Of a stretch of 9,539 nt of DNA, positions 1 through 6,609 are shown one piece after another. Position numbers and translations under genes: made by a program. This stretch comes from a bacterium (GTDB taxonomy: Bacteria; Dependentiae; Babeliae; Babeliales; RVW-14). The notes under the pieces are model-generated. The model was not told the DNA's origin. It was given only the letters and a program-made list of their open reading frames with translations, and made no database searches. The stretch's first letter is position 1, and every line of letters starts with the position of its first letter. Where the stretch lies: NCBI GenBank assembly GCA_010027825.1, contig RGUK01000039.1, positions 1 to 9,539 of the forward strand, given 5' to 3'.

Positions 1-30
1 TCGTCCACTCTACCACTGAGCTACGGGCCC
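1..30 (-). tRNA. tRNA, 5' half only (runs off the window)
   Basis: Read on the minus strand from base 30, the sequence fits the first 31 or so positions of a tRNA. The acceptor strand is GGGCCCG, followed by UA, a D stem GCUC pairing with GAGU (one G-U pair), and a D loop AGUGGUA with the usual GG. The first bases of the anticodon stem follow. The anticodon, T arm and acceptor 3' strand lie outside the window, so the isotype cannot be given. It is co-oriented with the phage genes and begins 32 bases after the terL stop. I infer a phage-encoded tRNA rather than an integration site, because no integrase is seen, but the 3' half would be needed to be sure. Confidence 0.8.
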
Positions 31-62
31 GAGGAGAGAATCGCCCGAGCGTGAGTAGTCGT

Positions 63-1364
63 CTAACGGTAGATAACACGCAATCCCCCGGCTGATGGCT
101 CCCACATCTGGCTCATGGCATAAACGACATACCCCATTGCGTCGCTCATGTGCGTGAGGCTCGGATCGGTCGTCTGGTCAAGGATCGCACTCGCCCCACG
201 CTTCCACGAAACACGCTGGAGGTCTTTCTTCAGATGCTTGCACTTAGGATGCAGGAAGAGCTTCCTCTGCCCGTCGGCTCCGCAGAGCTTGGCATTGACC
301 ACGTTCACCCGATCCTTGACGAGCGGGTTTGCCTCTGGCGTCCGGTTCTCGTACCGGATCCCTGCCGAGTCTAGGAGTTCGAACAGGATTGAGTAGTCGG
401 ACCGTCCGGCTGTAGCGGTCTTCAGTGCCTTCCCGGTAGCGTCCCCGATTACGATAAGCTGAGTCGGGGCTCGGTTATTGAGCGCCCTTACCCGGGAGAT
501 GAGCTCTATCGCCATCTCTTGCGTGTGCGTCTTGTTCATGTGGATCTCATCGAAGAAATAAAAGACCCCGTTCCTTTCTTGGCCTAAGACCCAAGCGCAA
601 GGGGAGATATTGAAGTCCATCCCAACCACGATCGGAAGGAGATCGGTGTAAGTAAACCCTCGCGGGAGGAACGGGCTCGAATCCCGGACGTTATCCTCGG
701 AGAAGGAAACATAAGCCGATCCGTTATGAATGTCCCTGAACTCGGCCATGATCTCTTGAGCGAACTCGGCCTCGCCCATCTCCTTACGAGCGTTCTCAAA
801 CTCGGCTTGAGTGAAGAGCGGATTACAGGTCGAGGGGCTCTGGAAGAACTGCCACTCGGGATCGAGCTGGGCCTTCTGAGCGAGGTCATAGAACTGATCG
901 AAGCCTTGAGGAGTGCTAACGAAGGCCGCCCATCCCTTCGTCGTGGCGAGCATGGGCCGGACGATCTGAGTCCAGAGCTCCGGGTTCTGATCTCTCATCT
1001 CGTCGATCACGACCCCGTGGAGCGTCTTCCCCCGGATCGAGTGCGGGTTATCGCCCGATAGGTATTCCATGATCGAGCCGTTCACTAGATCGATCCGGAG
1101 CTCGGTGTCGCTCTTTCGCTTTAGGATAGCATCGGGAAGAGAATTGATCTGCCTGCGATATTGTTCCTTCGCCTGCGAGAAGATCGGGGAGATGAAGGCG
1201 TACTGCGTCCCGGGAGACTCCCACGCTCGCTTTAGCATCTCGTTATTGCACATCGTGCTCTTTCCCGATTGTCGTCCGAGGGCCGCCACCCGATACCGGG
1301 CAGGGCTCTGGTGGAATTTAAACTGAGCCGAATGCGGAGTGTAGAGTTTAAGAGTTTGTCTCAT
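63..1364 (-). CDS. terL: Phage terminase large subunit (packaging ATPase/nuclease)
   Basis: This 433-residue protein is the motor that pumps DNA into the procapsid and cuts the concatemer. The N-terminal ATPase has a Walker A motif GRQSGKST (residues 30-37), a Walker B motif VVIDE (118-122, with E122 as the likely catalytic glutamate) and a coupling motif STPQG (150-154). The C-terminal RNase H-like nuclease keeps three metal-binding aspartates in typical settings: D250 in GMDFN, D308 in IGDATG and D408 in MSDAMGY. Its length is normal for the family and no part is missing. The ATG lies inside the end of terS (17-base overlap), with only a weak ribosome site, so translation is probably coupled to terS. 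The next item downstream is a tRNA, so the portal gene is not in view. Confidence 0.96.
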   Translation of the reverse strand: MRQTLKLYTPHSAQFKFHQSPARYRVAALGRQSGKSTMCNNEMLKRAWESPGTQYAFISPIFSQAKEQYRRQINSLPDAILKRKSDTELRIDLVNGSIMEYLSGDNPHSIRGKTLHGVVIDEMRDQNPELWTQIVRPMLATTKGWAAFVSTPQGFDQFYDLAQKAQLDPEWQFFQSPSTCNPLFTQAEFENARKEMGEAEFAQEIMAEFRDIHNGSAYVSFSEDNVRDSSPFLPRGFTYTDLLPIVVGMDFNISPCAWVLGQERNGVFYFFDEIHMNKTHTQEMAIELISRVRALNNRAPTQLIVIGDATGKALKTATAGRSDYSILFELLDSAGIRYENRTPEANPLVKDRVNVVNAKLCGADGQRKLFLHPKCKHLKKDLQRVSWKRGASAILDQTTDPSLTHMSDAMGYVVYAMSQMWEPSAGGLRVIYR

Positions 1365-1692
1365 CGGGGAGCTTCGATGCCCATTCGGTTGCGTAGATAA
1401 TTTCCTGCTTCACTTCCTGGGTGATCTTCTCTTCGACCTTCTCGGTCTGGGAGAGGTACTGCTTCCCGAGCCAGATCAGCATTGCGACGTTACCCTTCTT
1501 TGCTGCCTCGAGTTGCCACCGTCTCAGGCTCATTTTAAGGTTCTCCCGCCCTTTTCTTAATTGAGGCGCAAAACGTCTTTCGATCGTGTTTGCGGATACA
1601 TCGAGCAAGGTGGCGATCTCGTTGTTCTTGCATCCGATAGCGGCAAGGTCTTGAACCATTTTAGGATCGACGGGCTTCTTCGGTCTTCCCAT
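1348..1692 (-). CDS. terS: Phage terminase small subunit (DNA-recognition)
   Basis: The 114-residue product opens with a basic, proline-containing stretch (MGRPKKPVDPK). A predicted helix-turn-helix follows at residues 13-42, with the pattern IGCKNNEIATLL-DVSANTIERRF. A charged helical region at about 80-105 could be an oligomerisation or TerL-contact segment. Size, fold pattern and position directly before terL match small terminase subunits, which bind the packaging site and load TerL. Its ATG shares one base with the methyltransferase stop (TAATG), and its end overlaps terL. The role rests on domain pattern and synteny, because small terminases are poorly conserved. A stand-alone HTH regulator is possible but less likely here. 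Confidence 0.88.
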   Translation of the reverse strand: MGRPKKPVDPKMVQDLAAIGCKNNEIATLLDVSANTIERRFAPQLRKGRENLKMSLRRWQLEAAKKGNVAMLIWLGKQYLSQTEKVEEKITQEVKQEIIYATEWASKLPDETNS

Positions 1693-2684
1693 TATTCCCC
1701 CTTGATCTCATCCCAAGGCTTACCGTCTTCCCGGTGCGCCTTCTTGCCTGTGAACTTCTGCCATCGGTCGAGGATCACCCCGCAGTAGATCGGATCGAGT
1801 TCCATTGTAAAAGAGCTCTTGTTGGTTTTTTCACATGAAATCATTGTGGATCCAGATCCTCCAAAAAGATCCAAAACTGTTTTAGGATTATGATTTGAGA
1901 TTGCCCTCTCGCAAAGCTCTACCGGTTTTTGTGTTGGGTGATGTTCGTTTTTTGCTTCTCTTTTAACATCCCAAACTGTCACTTCATTATTTGGCCCATC
2001 CCAAATTGGCGAACATCCTTTTTTGAAGGCATAAATGCAAGGCTCATGCTTGGATTTATATTGCGCACCAATTGCTCCAAACTGAGCAAGGTTTTTGTTC
2101 CAAATAATCCAATTCCTAACCTGATAATTGTTTTCTTCCAGTGCCTTTAAGACATCTTCTGCAAATCGATCGGCAAACCATAAATACAATGGTGCTTTGT
2201 CATTGCTTGCAATGTAGGCCATTGGCAAAGCTCCAGAATACATTAGTGTTTTATCATCGTTTGCTAGTTTTTCTCTTCGCTTTTCCGTTGCGTGACCTCC
2301 ATCGTAATCGACTCCATACGGAGGATCAGTAAAAACCATATCGGCCTTCTCGCCGTTAATGAGTCGCTCGACATCCGTGATCGAGGTCGAGTCCCCGCAC
2401 ATGAGGCGATGATTCCCCAAGATATAAACCTCTCCCCGGACGACCTTCGGCTCTGGCCTTGCCTCTGGTATTTCGTCTTCGTCGGCCTCGAAGTCCTTGT
2501 CTGCGACATCGATCTCGAAGTTCTTGATCCCGAGAAGGTCGATGTCGAAGTCCGGGCCGAGGTCTGCGATGTCGGCATTGATCCCAGACAGATCAAGCTC
2601 GGCCCATAATGCGATAGCATTATCCGCTTGGATAAAAGCGTACTCGGCTTCCTCGCTGTCAAAGTCTTGATACACGACGGGCAT
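1692..2684 (-). CDS. DNA methyltransferase, beta-class N6-adenine/N4-cytosine type
   Basis: The 330-residue product holds motif IV DPPY at residues 120-123 and the SAM-binding motif I FGGSGST at 274-280. The order IV then I is that of the beta class, with the target-recognition region expected between them. HHPTQKP just before motif I is also typical, and residues 87-99 (YILGNHRLMCGDS) form the usual lead-in. DPPY implies methylation of an exocyclic amino group, adenine N6 or cytosine N4. Residues 1-30 match the end of a ParB-like domain (PVVYQDFD, then ADNAIALWAELDLS), followed by an acidic linker (about 38-80). The true N-terminus therefore lies in the broken fragment upstream (2690-2836). 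The ATG at 2684 is only the first in-frame ATG and has a weak AAAGAG before it. Bases about 1805-2335 are much more AT-rich than the gene's ends. Likely role: protecting phage DNA from restriction, or marking it. Confidence 0.92.
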   Translation of the reverse strand: MPVVYQDFDSEEAEYAFIQADNAIALWAELDLSGINADIADLGPDFDIDLLGIKNFEIDVADKDFEADEDEIPEARPEPKVVRGEVYILGNHRLMCGDSTSITDVERLINGEKADMVFTDPPYGVDYDGGHATEKRREKLANDDKTLMYSGALPMAYIASNDKAPLYLWFADRFAEDVLKALEENNYQVRNWIIWNKNLAQFGAIGAQYKSKHEPCIYAFKKGCSPIWDGPNNEVTVWDVKREAKNEHHPTQKPVELCERAISNHNPKTVLDLFGGSGSTMISCEKTNKSSFTMELDPIYCGVILDRWQKFTGKKAHREDGKPWDEIKGE

Positions 2685-2689
2685 CTCTT

Positions 2690-2836
2690 TTAGCTTGGCC
2701 TTGATCGCATCCCGTGATAGCCGTAGAGCTTTGAGAGCCTCTCAATCTGGTCACTCGAGTGCTTGTTCCGGTTCTTAGGATGCTCTTTCAAAGACTTCGG
2801 ATTGACGAGTTCGTCGTACTTGCAATGGATGTTCAT
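2690..2836 (-). pseudogene. ParB-like N-terminal domain, frameshifted off the methyltransferase
   Basis: This short frame encodes 48 residues. The opening, YDELVNPKSLKEHPKNRNKH followed by SDQIERLSKLYGYHG, is the classic start of a ParB-like nuclease/partition domain fused to phage DNA methyltransferases. After YGYHG it reads six unrelated residues and stops (TAA at 2692-2690). The matching continuation (RDAIKAKLKEMPVVYQDFD) lies in the -1 frame and runs into the methyltransferase. Even when joined, the distance from QIERL to PVVYQDF is about 20 residues shorter than I expect for the family, and the strand plus GHGR-type segment is absent. I therefore read it as an internal deletion with frame change, not a single-base slip. 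It starts 4 bases after the stop of the preceding small gene. A sequencing or assembly error remains possible. Confidence 0.72.
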
Positions 2837-2840
2837 GCTT

Positions 2841-3008
2841 TCAGTGTAGTGAGGACTCCTCATCCGGTCTACCGAAAACTTGATCGTTGTAATCTTTAAG
2901 CGAGGCGAGGAAGTTCTTCTCATCGAACTCAAGGGCTTCGACCTTTTCCTCTCCCATGTACTCAATCAGGCTTTCGAGGAGTTCTTTTGTTAAAACTATT
3001 TTCCCCAT
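2841..3008 (-). CDS. Small hypothetical phage protein (55 aa)
   Basis: The 55-codon frame runs from ATG at 3008 to TGA at 2841. It begins MGKIVLTKELLESLIEY and is acidic throughout (EEKVEALEFDEKNF), ending GRPDEESSLH. An AAAGG lies 7 bases before the ATG. The start overlaps the end of the preceding 56-codon gene by 13 bases, and the stop is 4 bases before the ParB-like start, so it fits the polycistronic chain. The composition suggests a soluble, mainly helical protein. I do not recognise a family. A longer overlapping frame on the same strand (to 2965) is less credible because its first part is an arginine/serine-rich out-of-frame translation of this gene. Confidence 0.68.
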   Translation of the reverse strand: MGKIVLTKELLESLIEYMGEEKVEALEFDEKNFLASLKDYNDQVFGRPDEESSLH

Positions 3009-3166
3009 ATAGAAGCCTTTATCTCCAATTTCAGCTTCTCGAGCTCGGTCGTGATGCGTTCAATCATGTCGCGATGTTGGAGGATGAGATTTTGATGCAG
3101 CTCAATCTGGTTAAGGAGGTCGTAATATCGAACCTTCAGATCGCGAAGATTTTTCTCATCCTCCAT
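2996..3166 (-). CDS. Small helical, probably coiled-coil protein (56 aa)
   Basis: The 56-codon frame runs from ATG at 3166 to TAG at 2996. The product begins MEDEKNLRDLKVRYYDLLNQ and continues with regularly spaced hydrophobic residues among charged ones (ELHQNLILQ, then ITTELEKLKLEIK), the pattern of one long amphipathic helix or coiled coil. AGGG lies about 5 bases before the ATG. The preceding gene's stop is 7 bases upstream, and the next gene's ATG overlaps the end of this one. I do not recognise a family. Small helical proteins at this position can be structural or regulatory, and the sequence does not decide. Confidence 0.66.
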   Translation of the reverse strand: MEDEKNLRDLKVRYYDLLNQIELHQNLILQHRDMIERITTELEKLKLEIKASIWGK

Positions 3167-3173
3167 TTTCGCC

Positions 3174-3311
3174 CTACTCTTTTTTGCCTCGTACTTCGTT
3201 GATTCGTTTGACCAAGGCTTGCAGATTCGCGCTCAGGATTTGCTGTTGCTCTTGAAGGTCGAAAAACAAAACCTTGAGCTCTTCGAGGGACATTTCTTCG
3301 AGTTTCTTCAT
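3174..3311 (-). CDS. Very small helical protein (45 aa) with a strong ribosome site
   Basis: The 45-codon frame runs from ATG at 3311 to TAG at 3174 and begins MKKLEEMSLEELKVLFFDLQ. It continues glutamine-rich (EQQQ) and ends NEVRGKKE. It looks like one amphipathic helix of about 40 residues. The best support is a near-consensus Shine-Dalgarno AAGGAGAT 5 bases before the ATG, which argues strongly that the frame is translated. It is followed after 7 bases by another small helical gene of similar composition, so the two might form a pair. No family is recognised. Confidence 0.72.
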   Translation of the reverse strand: MKKLEEMSLEELKVLFFDLQEQQQILSANLQALVKRINEVRGKKE

Positions 3312-3316
3312 GATTG

Positions 3317-3324
3317 ATCTCCTT
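3317..3324 (-). promoter_or_regulatory. Shine-Dalgarno AAGGAGAT for the 45-aa gene
   Basis: Read on the minus strand, the bases are AAGGAGAT, a near-complete anti-16S match 5 bases from the ATG at 3311. It decides the start of this short gene, and it lies in one of the few true intergenic gaps (3312-3348). I see no clear promoter or terminator in that gap. Confidence 0.75.
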
Positions 3325-3348
3325 TTTCAAGATCGTATCACGGAGCAA

Positions 3349-3678
3349 TCAAATGTCACTACTCGCGTCTTTAAGATCATCATAGAAAGAGCCAGGTGCA
3401 TCCATTGCGAAGACCGGCCTTGCGCCCTTCAGTCTCTCGATGATTGATTCGTAGGACTTTTTTAAAAGATTGCCCTTTAAATCTTCTTTTGATTTTAGTT
3501 TCACTTCAATAGAATAAGACCTGCCGAGGGGAAGGTTGTTATCCGCTTTCTCTTTGCTTTGAAAAAGTGTGATCCATACCACGAGAATCATCTTTGATTC
3601 GATCGCGTCCACTCTTGTGATCTTCCAGTAATTTCCCTTTGCTCCATTCGGTAAAATCTTCTCTTTAATCAGGGCCAT
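3349..3678 (-). CDS. Hypothetical phage protein (109 aa)
   Basis: This is an unrecognised 109-residue protein. The first half looks beta-rich: GNYWKITRVDAIESKMILVVWITLF has alternating strands. The second half is charged, with KLKSKEDLKGNLLKKSYESIIERLKG likely to be helical, and it ends with an acidic tail. There is no signal peptide and no convincing membrane helix. It starts at an ATG 4 bases after a consensus AGGAGG, just after the last fibre gene's stop, so it is clearly translated as part of the chain. Position after the fibres would fit a structural or fibre-assembly role, but nothing in the sequence proves this. Confidence 0.8.
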   Translation of the reverse strand: MALIKEKILPNGAKGNYWKITRVDAIESKMILVVWITLFQSKEKADNNLPLGRSYSIEVKLKSKEDLKGNLLKKSYESIIERLKGARPVFAMDAPGSFYDDLKDASSDI

Positions 3679-3682
3679 GTTT

Positions 3683-3688
3683 CCTCCT
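3683..3688 (-). promoter_or_regulatory. Shine-Dalgarno AGGAGG for the 109-aa gene
   Basis: Read on the minus strand, this is AGGAGG followed by AAAC and the ATG at 3678. It overlaps the stop codon of the upstream fibre gene (3687-3689). It is the strongest ribosome site in the window, while the fibre starts rely on overlaps or weaker sites. Confidence 0.75.
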
Positions 3689-4415
3689 AGTAATTTGTTA
3701 TTAGATCAACGTAACGATAAGTAATGTCTAGGTGAAGGTTGCCATTTCCACCTGTCGGGTTGTTGTTGGGTGTCATGGCAATGATTTCAACACCTGAGTT
3801 TGTAGTGGTGAAGTTTTCCTCATTGATCGTTGTTGACCACTGAATGGTTCCCCCGCTTGTATCGTGGATCTGTTGAGTGCTTTCAGCCAAGATTATGCTT
3901 GTAGCAATATCCCTCAGCTGAACGTGATGGTTGTTGTAACTTGCGGGAGCGCCAGACCACACCATTTTGCTGAAACAACTTACAATCTGCACGTTAGCGT
4001 TTACCTTTGGCTGGATCAGAACGAGGGGCGAAGTGTGAAGGGATAGAATCTGACTCTGAATCAACTTTGTTTTTAAAATCTGGAAACCCGTCGTTGTATC
4101 GGAAAGGTACTGAGACACAATCCACCATGCTGTCCCATCGGATTCAATTACCCAAGACCCGCCCGATATTTTTAAACGATATTGAGAATTACCTTCAATC
4201 GTTGCCGTAGTTTGCAAAACGCAATTATGCAGTTGAAAATTATTGGATCCGTCTTTGATGGTGATTCTACGACCCCGAGATAAAGAGACCGGGGGAAGAT
4301 CAATGGTATTCAGGGCCGTATTGTTAACGGTTATGAATTCCACCGGATCGTCTGCGTTGATCGTGTAGTTCGAGTTAATGAAAATGGCCGGTTCTCTTGC
4401 GGTTCTGAAGCTCAT
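3687..4415 (-). CDS. Tail-fibre-like structural protein (242 aa)
   Basis: The product is a beta-rich phage structural protein. Residues about 17-100 hold a module with TIDLPP, then RRITIKDGSNN, ATIEG, SGGSWVIESDGTAWWIV. This kind of segment is common near the ends of tail-fibre and other virion surface proteins, and the same module closes the preceding 731-residue fibre. Residues about 110-242 look like a separate beta-sandwich of unknown kind, rich in threonine, asparagine and serine. I place the start at the ATG at 4415, where ATGA overlaps the upstream stop. An upstream in-frame TTG at 4427 is possible but has less support. The overlap implies coupled translation. The likely role is distal fibre tip, receptor contact or fibre trimerisation. 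Confidence 0.75.
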   Translation of the reverse strand: MSFRTAREPAIFINSNYTINADDPVEFITVNNTALNTIDLPPVSLSRGRRITIKDGSNNFQLHNCVLQTTATIEGNSQYRLKISGGSWVIESDGTAWWIVSQYLSDTTTGFQILKTKLIQSQILSLHTSPLVLIQPKVNANVQIVSCFSKMVWSGAPASYNNHHVQLRDIATSIILAESTQQIHDTSGGTIQWSTTINEENFTTTNSGVEIIAMTPNNNPTGGNGNLHLDITYRYVDLITNY

Positions 4416-6607
4416 AAGATTGCCCAATTCCCGTTAAGCCAGCAAAGAGTCACAGACTCGTATTGCGACAACGTGTAGGTTGCAGCGAAGTCGATAGTTT
4501 CTCCGCCGGTTGCTTGTATTGTGAAAGTCCCGGCAATGCCCGCGAGACCGTGAACATCTTTTACAACGATGATCTTTCCTGTTTGCAAGTTAGGATCGGA
4601 AATGTTTGGCAGGTCAATCGTTGCGCCGATTGAAAACGGATCGCAATAAACAAGATAGTCACCTGTTGATACTGTAAGGGTTGACCCGGCACCCATGTTT
4701 CGAGTGAGCACCCGACGACCATAACTAACAAGATCATAACGATTTGTTTCGGCGCAGGCTACTGGGGTTTGATTATTGTTCGGGCTATTGACCTGAATCG
4801 TACTAAACAACCTGAGAATGCTTGGCTGACCGATCCCGGTTCCAGATCCGGGCCTGATCTCCACCAAGTTGCCATCACCATCAGCGACGTTTGGATCAAG
4901 GTCTGGATAATTGATAGAATAAGATTCAGCAACCGTGTCAGTATAGCGGTTGTTTATGTCAATAGTGTAAATTGCGCCGGGATTAATTGACCCGGCATTA
5001 CCACCAATTCCAAGTGTGTGACTGCCATTCAGATTTGCTCCATACCCAAGAGCAATCGAATTGCTGATAAAGTTATTTTGAACGTCAGTAAATGCACCAA
5101 TAAAAATGTTATTATTGGCGATTGAGCTGTTGATCCCTGAGTTGTAACCAAGGAAAATGTTATTGTTCCCGCTGGTCAGATTATTTGCAGCAAAAGCACC
5201 CAATATCGTGTTTTGTAAGGTTGTATCTGATGATCCGACGAATGCCGTGGCTCCTACCACCACGTTATTATCCCCACCGTTTTTCGAGCCATGCCCAATG
5301 GTGACGCAGTTGTAAATCGGATTTGAAAGCCCGGTAATGTTTGCGTTCGGATTGATAAGAATTGAATTTTGAATGTTGGTTGCGCCGATAGATGCGCTAA
5401 ACCCTATCACGACGCTGTCCTGAGAGGTCAGAGCAGAATTAGCGGCGAGCATTCCCACAAAGGTATTGTTATTCGATATTGAACCAAGTGCGTTCCCCGA
5501 GAAATAACCGATGGATGTATTGTTATGACCTGATCCATTGGGATTGATTTCCGATAGAGCTCCGGCACCCACGCCAAAATATGAGTTACCAGTGAAATTG
5601 CTTTGAGTGCCGGTATAGGCGTAAATGGCTTTCCACTGTTGCGTGTTCGAGTTTGCGTCGTAATTCCAGAAGCTAAACTCGTCGGTTCCGTTTGGAAGTC
5701 CGGCAGATGATCCCCACCCGAGCGTTATAACATTTCCGACAACGGAGTTGACCACCAAAGAATTACCAACGGATGGTGTGGTTAGCGTGGGAAGATAAAA
5801 ACGATCATTACCGTCAGACCAAGCAGGTCCTATTTGATCCACAAGAAACGAAAACCCGGTGCCCGAATAATTATATCCAAATGTTGATTGGTATTGATCA
5901 AAATTTTGGTATCCTGTGAATGTGGCACCATCGGACGCAAAAAGGCTTAGTTGATTTAAAATAGGATTTGTCTGATCTGAAAACTGAGATATGGCAGACA
6001 GGGAGTTCGTGCCTACATTCCCAACCGCCATGTAATTAACAAAACCGGAAGTTCCATTTCCGGAAGGGTTCATTCCGGAAAAAGTAAAAGCACTGTTATT
6101 TGTATTGTTGTCGATCGAGGCGTTTAAAACCCCATCTGACGGGCCAAGGCTTGGCAAAGAGGAAATAAAACCAACGTAATTTTGAATCGAGCTAATGTTT
6201 TGAAAGTTGATCGTTTGGGCACTCGGTATATCAGTAAGAAGACCAACAATTAGGCTTACCGTGTTGCTTGGGTTCAATGCGTTCCAAGCGGCAATAACGG
6301 TGCCGCAGTCGTCGAAACCATTGAATACAAGCGAGATAGGAGCTCCGCCGGGATTGTCGCTTTTAAAAACATCAATAACGTTAAAATCCACACCCATTTG
6401 ATAACCGAGCGCTGCAATCTGAGTGCGATAATCTCCGCTTGAAGAATCCCTAGTCGCAAGAACGTCATTGTTCAATTGGTTAAGGCTGTCAACGTAGAGC
6501 AAAGCGTTTGTAATACCACCACCAACCGGAGCACCGATATTGAGTGGACCACCACCACCACCCGCCCCGGTTGTCTCAAGTTCTGATGTGAAAGGATTAA
6601 ATTTCAT
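4412..6607 (-). CDS. Tail fibre with YadA-like head repeats (731 aa)
   Basis: This is a long fibrous virion protein. It begins with the tag MKFNPFTSELE and a glycine linker (GAGGGGG, 14-20). Residues about 20-340 are beta-rich and low in charge. Residues about 342-535 carry repeats of the form NNNxF(V/L/I)G followed by small residues, for example SIGYFSGNA, FVGMLAAN, TIGHGSKNGGDNN, IFLGYNSG, IFIGAFTD and IALGYGAN. This is the pattern of YadA/hep_Hag trimeric beta-roll heads. Residues about 645-731 form a terminal module (TIDLPNI, GKIIVVKD, TIDFAATYTL, LNGNWAIL) shared with the next gene. The fibre is expected to be a trimer on the tail and to contact the host surface. AGGT lies just before the ATG, 2 bases after the upstream stop. 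Its sampled GC (about 35%) is far below that of terL. Confidence 0.86.
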   Translation of the reverse strand: MKFNPFTSELETTGAGGGGGPLNIGAPVGGGITNALLYVDSLNQLNNDVLATRDSSSGDYRTQIAALGYQMGVDFNVIDVFKSDNPGGAPISLVFNGFDDCGTVIAAWNALNPSNTVSLIVGLLTDIPSAQTINFQNISSIQNYVGFISSLPSLGPSDGVLNASIDNNTNNSAFTFSGMNPSGNGTSGFVNYMAVGNVGTNSLSAISQFSDQTNPILNQLSLFASDGATFTGYQNFDQYQSTFGYNYSGTGFSFLVDQIGPAWSDGNDRFYLPTLTTPSVGNSLVVNSVVGNVITLGWGSSAGLPNGTDEFSFWNYDANSNTQQWKAIYAYTGTQSNFTGNSYFGVGAGALSEINPNGSGHNNTSIGYFSGNALGSISNNNTFVGMLAANSALTSQDSVVIGFSASIGATNIQNSILINPNANITGLSNPIYNCVTIGHGSKNGGDNNVVVGATAFVGSSDTTLQNTILGAFAANNLTSGNNNIFLGYNSGINSSIANNNIFIGAFTDVQNNFISNSIALGYGANLNGSHTLGIGGNAGSINPGAIYTIDINNRYTDTVAESYSINYPDLDPNVADGDGNLVEIRPGSGTGIGQPSILRLFSTIQVNSPNNNQTPVACAETNRYDLVSYGRRVLTRNMGAGSTLTVSTGDYLVYCDPFSIGATIDLPNISDPNLQTGKIIVVKDVHGLAGIAGTFTIQATGGETIDFAATYTLSQYESVTLCWLNGNWAIL

Positions 6608-6609
6608 TT

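Noticed and set aside
1..30. tRNA as a prophage attachment site
   Set aside because: No integrase or direct repeat is visible, the gene beside it is terL, and the tRNA is co-oriented with the phage genes.
726..1061. Plus-strand frames opposite terL (also near 148-396 and 1069-1326)
   Set aside because: They are antisense to a conserved gene with all motifs intact, have no family resemblance and break the single-strand gene order. GC-rich codons opposite a real gene commonly give such frames.
2264..2662. A 132-codon minus-strand frame within the methyltransferase
   Set aside because: Ser/Arg-rich shifted reading of a gene whose motifs are in the other frame.
2690..2965. A 91-codon frame starting at 2965 that includes the ParB-like fragment
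   Set aside because: Its first 43 residues are an out-of-frame, Arg/Ser-rich reading of the 55-codon gene at 2841-3008. The credible start is the ATG at 2836.
3136..3348. A 70-codon minus-strand frame
   Set aside because: Arg-rich, low-complexity translation lying over the 45- and 56-codon genes. The latter have better composition, and the 45-codon gene has a consensus ribosome site.
4416..4427. TTG start for the 242-residue fibre-like protein
   Set aside because: The ATG at 4415 makes an ATGA overlap with the upstream stop, as at other junctions here. The four extra residues add nothing.
5003..5584. Repetitive sequence suspected as a DNA repeat array or CRISPR
   Set aside because: The repetition is at protein level (NNN and IG-type repeats) with variable spacing, and there are no identical DNA repeats with unique spacers.
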